Made by a program: the position numbers and the translations under genes
Source: Bacillota bacterium
GTDB lineage: Bacteria; Bacillota; Clostridia; Christensenellales; Aristaeellaceae
Reading direction: 5' to 3'
NCBI GenBank assembly: GCA_023415715.1
Contig: JAEZJP010000031.1
Location: 1-44,643 of the forward strand
Length of the DNA stretch: 44,643 nt
Notes under the pieces: model-generated
Told to the model about the DNA's origin: nothing
The model's database searches: none
The model's input: only the letters and a program-made list of their open reading frames with translations
Shown here: positions 40,612 through 44,643 of the stretch, piece by piece
Numbering within the stretch: position 1 is the stretch's first letter
Layout: each line of letters starts with the position of its first letter

Positions 40612-41748
40612 ATGACGCCGGTTCCCTTGAAACTAAACAATATACAAAAACAATTCGGCCAGGCGGCTATGCTCCGGGGCGTGGATTTTTCCCTGCTGTC
40701 CGGAGAATTTTTATCGCTCATAGGACCTTCCGGCTGCGGTAAGACCGTTCTTACCCAGATCATAGCGGGGCTTTCCCGGCCATCCTTCGGCCGTATACTG
40801 CTGGATGGCGTGGATGTGACCGATCTGAAGCCTTATAAGCGGAGCATACGCGCGATATTCGGTGATACGCCGTTGTTCCCCCATCGCAGCGTTCTTGCAA
40901 ACGTGGTCTACGGGCTTAAGCTTCAAGGCCTCCACCGCAAGGAACGGCGCGGCCGGGCGATGCACATGCTGGCCCTTGCCGACCTGGAGGATGCGGCGGG
41001 AAAAAGGCCCCGGCAGCTTACCAACTATCAGTACAAGATGGCTGTTTTGGCCCGTACGCTTGTTTTGCGGCCACAGGTCCTGCTGCTGGACGATCCTTTT
41101 TCCGGGCTTATGGAAGGGGATCGAAGGCGGATATTGGCGTTTTTGAAAGCATTGCAGCAGCAGTGGCACTTCTCTGTCCTGTACCTCACCCGCGACCGGG
41201 AGGAGGCTATGGCTGTTTCCCACCGCATGGCGCTTATGCTTTCCGGGCGTATCGAGCAAACAGGAACGCCGGAGGAGATATATCATCATCCTGAAAGTGT
41301 TGATGCGGCGCAGGTCATGGGGCTTACCAACCTGCTGCCGGGCGTTGTTGCCGCGCGCCGGGCGGGCGGGCTGATAGCCATCGATATGGATGGGCTTACG
41401 CTGCCTGCCCAAGCCTTGGGACCGCCGCCTGCCATAGGCGAAGATATTCTTTTATGTTTGCGCCCCGAACAGGTCCGGCTGTTTGACATGCCCCGGCCCG
41501 ACAGCCTGTTAAGCGGCTTGTTTACCGAATTCCGCCAGGAATCGGGACGCCGGCTCATGGTTGCCAAATTGCCAACCGGGCGTGAGATTTTATGCGATGA
41601 TCCGCAGGCGGAGCATTTTTTGCCCGGCACCCGCGTATTCCTCTGGTGGGATACCGCCAAGGCGGCCCTTTTATCCGGCGATGAGCAGCTTCCCGCCTCG
41701 GACGCGCCCGCAAGCACCGGGAAGGAGGTGCCTTTATGCGCACCATGA
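40612..41748 (+). CDS. PotA-like ABC ATPase with altered catalytic motifs
   Basis: This 378-residue protein resembles the PotA/FbpC group, with an N-terminal ATPase and a C-terminal TOBE-type region (about 245-360). Walker A is intact (GPSGCGKT, 38-45). Other catalytic positions are changed: the Q-loop glutamine is G84 (IFGDTPLFPH), the LSGGQ signature reads LTNYQ (136-140), the Walker B glutamate is D161 (LLLDDP), the D-loop reads SGLM, and the switch histidine is R194 (YLTRDREE). It may bind ATP but hydrolyse it poorly. I chose the ATG at 40612 (GAAGGAAGGTG upstream). The permease gene overlaps its 3' end by 13 bp. Confidence 0.85.
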   Translation: MTPVPLKLNNIQKQFGQAAMLRGVDFSLLSGEFLSLIGPSGCGKTVLTQIIAGLSRPSFGRILLDGVDVTDLKPYKRSIRAIFGDTPLFPHRSVLANVVYGLKLQGLHRKERRGRAMHMLALADLEDAAGKRPRQLTNYQYKMAVLARTLVLRPQVLLLDDPFSGLMEGDRRRILAFLKALQQQWHFSVLYLTRDREEAMAVSHRMALMLSGRIEQTGTPEEIYHHPESVDAAQVMGLTNLLPGVVAARRAGGLIAIDMDGLTLPAQALGPPPAIGEDILLCLRPEQVRLFDMPRPDSLLSGLFTEFRQESGRRLMVAKLPTGREILCDDPQAEHFLPGTRVFLWWDTAKAALLSGDEQLPASDAPASTGKEVPLCAP

Positions 41749-42479
41749 AACGCGCCTTCCCACTGCCGGTTTGGCTGGCAGCCATTTTGATACATCTTGC
41801 GGTCAATCTTGCCGGCCTTTGGTTCATGAAGGAAGGGGCTGTGCCGGCTGTTTCCCTGGCCGATTTTTCGCAGCTTCTCCATGCCGGCGGTTACAATAAC
41901 ATTGTTCCGGGGCTTGAAACGGCGTTTTATGCCACTCTTTTGGCCCTTGCGCTGGGCTATCCTGCCGGTTGCATTTTAGCCTTGTGGCGGCACCGGGCAG
42001 CTTTCGTATCATGTTTGATGCCTGTCTTTTTCCTTGCCGGCTTTGCGCTTTTGTATGGCGGCCGGCTGATCTCCCTGCTGCCCCAAGGGTTTGCAACCTC
42101 CTTTTTAACAGCTATTAACGGATATGCGGCGCCCTGTGAGGCTATCGCTGTTCTTCTTTTGCCGCTGATGATCCTGTGCACCTGTTCCTTTGCGAAGGCT
42201 TTGGACCCCGCCCTTGCAAAAGCAGCCCGGTGCCTTGGTGCCTCCCGGCTTCGCGCATTCCTTACGCTTGCTTTTCCCCGCACGCTCAAAGGAGCTTTTG
42301 CGGGCTTTATCACGGTTTTCCTTCCGGCGCTGGGACTTGCCCTGGCATCTGATCAGGCACCGGGAACAGCAATGGAATTTGCCATTCCCTTCATCGCAGT
42401 ACTTCTTCTTTTGACTGCCATCGTCATCACAATCTGTCTTCTCATTTTGAAAAAAGCAAGGAGTGTATCGCCATGCTGA
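41736..42479 (+). CDS. PotB-like ABC transporter permease
   Basis: This 247-residue protein has about six membrane segments and an EAA-like loop (KAARCLGAS, 162-170) in which the usual first glutamate is lysine. It fits the PotB/PotC permease family. Canonical systems of this type use two permeases and a binding protein; neither is nearby. The ATG at 41736 follows GGAGGTG and overlaps the ATPase gene. The nagA start overlaps its end by 7 bp. The substrate is unknown. Confidence 0.8.
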   Translation: MRTMKRAFPLPVWLAAILIHLAVNLAGLWFMKEGAVPAVSLADFSQLLHAGGYNNIVPGLETAFYATLLALALGYPAGCILALWRHRAAFVSCLMPVFFLAGFALLYGGRLISLLPQGFATSFLTAINGYAAPCEAIAVLLLPLMILCTCSFAKALDPALAKAARCLGASRLRAFLTLAFPRTLKGAFAGFITVFLPALGLALASDQAPGTAMEFAIPFIAVLLLLTAIVITICLLILKKARSVSPC

Positions 42480-43591
42480 TCAGGAACGCAACAGTTTATA
42501 TAGATGGACAGTTTCAAGCGCACATGTCCGTAAGAACCTTAAAGAGTACAATCACGGAAGTGAGCCCCGACCATTCTCCAATGCCGGGAGAGGATACACT
42601 TGAATTAAACGGCGATTTTCTTCTGCCGGGATTTGTGGATGTGCATACCCACGCTTTTATGGGCATGGACGTAATGGCCGGGGAAGAAGCCGTGCGCCAT
42701 ATGAGCAGGGAACTGAAGAAGGTCGGCGTTGCTGCCTTTTTGCCCACCACCATGAGTGCCTCCATAGAGGATACAAAAACGGCCCTGCACGGTATCGATG
42801 CAGTGAAGAAGCACCCCGAACCCAAAGGTTCCATCATTTTGGGCGCGCATATGGAAGCTCCCTTTTTGAACGCCCACCGCTGCGGCGCCCAGGTAGCCGC
42901 CTATTTTCTTCCCCCCTCCATGAAAGCCTGGCTTGATATGACGGGAGAATTCGCCTCCGCCGTGCGCATCATTACCCTGGCCCCGGAACTTTATGGCGCC
43001 GAAGGCTGGATACGCCATATCGCATCCCAGGGGATCGTGGTTTCCATCGGCCATACAGATGCCACCTGCGAGCAGACGCACCAGGCGGCGGACTGGGGCG
43101 CCACCCACGTCACCCACCTGTTCAACGCCCAGACGCCTCTTAATCACCGGGAACCCGGTGTGCCCGGCGCGGCGCTCACCGATGACAGGCTGTATGTGGA
43201 AGTTATCTGCGACGGCATCCACCTTCATCCCGACACCATCCGCCTGGCCATCCGTGCCAAGGGACGGGAAAAAGCAGTGCTGATCACCGATGCCATGGAA
43301 GCTGCGGGCATGCCGGAGGGCACATACCAATTGGGCGGCCAAACGGTATACGTCAAGGACGGGGCCGCAAGGCTTTCTTCCGGAACGCTGGCCGGCTCCA
43401 CACTCTTAATGGCCAAAGGATTTCAAAACCTCATCCGCTTCGGCATTAAACCGGAGGACGCGGCCTTTATGGCTACCCAGTCCCCCGCCGATTCCATTGG
43501 AGAAAAATTGATCGGCCGTATAACGGCCGGCGCACCTGCCATATTCACCCGCTGGGATAAGGGATGGAACATGATTTCCGTAATTGGATGA
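42473..43591 (+). CDS. nagA: N-acetylglucosamine-6-phosphate deacetylase
   Basis: This 372-residue amidohydrolase has HxH at 58-60 (VDVHTHAFMG), metal-binding E128 (HMEAPF, usually HxEGPF), H194 (SIGHTDAT), H215 (THLFNAQTPL), H250 and the catalytic D273 (LITDAM), matching NagA. It deacetylates GlcNAc-6-phosphate to glucosamine-6-phosphate for recycling or catabolism. The ATG at 42473 is preceded by AGGAG at slightly long spacing and overlaps the permease stop. Its place after the ABC genes hints that they handle an amino sugar or related compound; that is inference. nagB is not nearby. Confidence 0.93.
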   Translation: MLIRNATVYIDGQFQAHMSVRTLKSTITEVSPDHSPMPGEDTLELNGDFLLPGFVDVHTHAFMGMDVMAGEEAVRHMSRELKKVGVAAFLPTTMSASIEDTKTALHGIDAVKKHPEPKGSIILGAHMEAPFLNAHRCGAQVAAYFLPPSMKAWLDMTGEFASAVRIITLAPELYGAEGWIRHIASQGIVVSIGHTDATCEQTHQAADWGATHVTHLFNAQTPLNHREPGVPGAALTDDRLYVEVICDGIHLHPDTIRLAIRAKGREKAVLITDAMEAAGMPEGTYQLGGQTVYVKDGAARLSSGTLAGSTLLMAKGFQNLIRFGIKPEDAAFMATQSPADSIGEKLIGRITAGAPAIFTRWDKGWNMISVIG

Positions 43592-43600
43592 TATATTTTA

Positions 43601-43623
43601 CTTCCGTGCTTTTGCTACGGAAG
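43601..43623 (+). terminator. Weak possible terminator after nagA
   Basis: CTTCCGT pairs with ACGGAAG around a T-rich loop. The tail (GTTTATG) is a poor U-tract, so efficiency is doubtful. Confidence 0.4.
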
Positions 43624-43693
43624 GTTTATGCATGATTCGCAGAAATTCTACCAAAACTCCCCCTGGCATCCTGTCTGCCATCCGGCATTTCTA

Positions 43694-43722
43694 TTGCCTG
43701 GCAGGCGCTTTTGCTGTACAAT
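43694..43722 (+). promoter_or_regulatory. murB promoter
   Basis: TTGCCT (43694-43699), a 17-bp spacer and TACAAT (43717-43722) lie 35 bp before the murB start, and an AGGAGGAG ribosome-binding site follows. Confidence 0.65.
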
Positions 43723-43757
43723 AAAAGGGGTTATATTACCCTTTCAGGAGGAGACCC

Positions 43758-44643
43758 ATGGAAAACAAGCCCTGCGGCGCGCCCTATTACTGGCAGTTTC
43801 TGCAAAAGATAAGGGAACGGATCCCGCAGGACCGGATACTTTTACATACACCCATGTCGGAGCACACCACGCTTCGCATCGGCGGTCCTGCCGATATACT
43901 TGTGACGGCGCAAAGCGCCCAGGAAATATCGTTTCTTGTGGCAGGCGCCAATGAATTCAGTATTCCCGTCATGATGCTGGGCAACGGCAGCAACCTTCTG
44001 GTAAAGGATGGAGGAATCCGCGGCCTGGTGATCAAATTCGGGGAAGAAATGGCCGCCATCTCGGTGGAAGGTACAGTTTTGACCGCCAAGGCCGGGGCGT
44101 CCCTCGCAGCGGTTGCCAAGGAAGCCGCCAGGCACGGTCTGACAGGATTATGCTACGCCTGCGGTATACCTGGAACGGTGGGCGGAGGCGTGTATATGAA
44201 CGCCGGAGCCTACGGAGGGGAATTGAAGGAAGCCATTGCGGAAGTGGAGACCGTTTCGGAGGAAGGGCAGATATGCACCTATACTGGGGATGAGATGCAC
44301 TTTGGTTACCGCCACAGCCGCGCCCAGGAGGAGATGCTGATCATCACCTCCGTAAAATTCCAGCTTTCTCCCGGCGACAAGGAAACCATCATAAGCGACA
44401 TGAAGGAATTCAACCGCCGCCGCAACGAAAAGCAGCCCATGGATGTGCCCAGCGCTGGAAGCACCTTCAAGCGCCCGGAAGGTCATTTCGCGGGCCAGCT
44501 CATCGATCAGGCGGGGCTTAGGGGCATTAAGGTGGGCGACGCGCAGGTAAGTGAAAAGCACGCGGGCTTTTTGGTCAATACCGGGAATGCAACCGCGGAA
44601 GATTTTTTAAATCTCATTTCCCTGGTGCAGCGCACCGTACAGG
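43758..44643 (+). CDS. murB: UDP-N-acetylenolpyruvoylglucosamine reductase, C-terminally cut by the window
   Basis: About 295 residues are visible before the window ends. FAD-binding motifs are present: EHTTLRIGGPADILV, GNGSNLLVKDGG, YACGIPGTVGGGVYMNAGAY and RRRNEKQPMDVPSAGSTFKR, as in Firmicute MurB. The enzyme reduces enolpyruvyl-UDP-GlcNAc to UDP-MurNAc with NADPH, the second committed step of peptidoglycan synthesis. The ATG at 43758 follows AGGAGGAG. Only the last residues are missing, and nothing visible is unusual. Confidence 0.95.
   Translation, partial: MENKPCGAPYYWQFLQKIRERIPQDRILLHTPMSEHTTLRIGGPADILVTAQSAQEISFLVAGANEFSIPVMMLGNGSNLLVKDGGIRGLVIKFGEEMAAISVEGTVLTAKAGASLAAVAKEAARHGLTGLCYACGIPGTVGGGVYMNAGAYGGELKEAIAEVETVSEEGQICTYTGDEMHFGYRHSRAQEEMLIITSVKFQLSPGDKETIISDMKEFNRRRNEKQPMDVPSAGSTFKRPEGHFAGQLIDQAGLRGIKVGDAQVSEKHAGFLVNTGNATAEDFLNLISLVQRTVQ

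Noticed and set aside
43628..43954. A short plus-strand frame between nagA and murB
   Set aside because: It overlaps the murB promoter and start in another frame and has no ribosome-binding site or recognised product.

Overview
The window looks like a chromosomal segment of a Gram-positive anaerobe of class Clostridia (phylum Bacillota). By eye the GC content is moderately high. The basis is gene order and regulation: a secD-recJ-rel-dtd-MBL-hemZ neighbourhood, a zapA-U32-mutS2 neighbourhood, HemZ, a phenylalanine T-box before pheST, a lysine riboswitch before asd-dapA-dapB, and the DapL route to diaminopimelate. Genus cannot be fixed from the sequence. No tRNA, rRNA, CRISPR array, phage module or transposase was seen.

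Layout. 1-7088 (minus strand): the start of mutS2, a U32-family protein with zapA, a secreted cyclophilin and a dtd-MBL-hemZ operon. 7089-13517 (minus): rel, recJ, an atypical SecD-like protein with no SecF, and a small membrane protein. 13808-14461 (plus): a membrane-anchored coiled-coil protein. 14537-18147 (minus): asd-dapA-dapB under a lysine riboswitch, ending in an AT-rich aminoglycoside nucleotidyltransferase-like gene. 18650-24843: an XRE/DUF5680 regulator (plus), glpK, a large membrane-anchored beta-propeller protein and a phosphotransferase. 24874-30710 (minus): hisF, hisH, an amidohydrolase, purA, dapL and dapF. 30921-32924 (plus): a phosphodiester glycosidase and a threonine-aldolase-like PLP enzyme. 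33581-39514 (minus): pheT, pheS, the T-box leader and a PAS-GGDEF-EAL protein. 39843-44643 (plus): a HAD phosphatase, a degenerate PotA-like ABC ATPase with one permease, nagA and the start of murB.

How the genes work together. Asd, DapA, DapB, DapL and DapF form an almost complete aspartate-to-meso-diaminopimelate route in two loci; only aspartokinase and DAP decarboxylase are missing. With nagA and murB this gives the window a cell-wall precursor theme. PurA and HisHF link to purine metabolism (HisHF releases AICAR). Rel, Dtd and PheST belong to translation and stringent control.

The least explained material is a family of structured intergenic repeats at four places (236-591, 6682-7052, 32903-33174 and 33533-33585). 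It has three parts: a two-hairpin element sitting on gene 3' ends and sometimes containing the stop codon, purine-rich modules with an 81-bp period, and a short stem block. Several stems differ between copies by paired, compensating changes. In the copy after the aldolase gene the purine-rich module appears to lie inside the apical loop of the second hairpin. Other points of interest are the ABC ATPase with altered Q-loop, signature, catalytic and switch residues, the lone SecD-like protein, and a repeat-like extension at the C-terminus of HisH.
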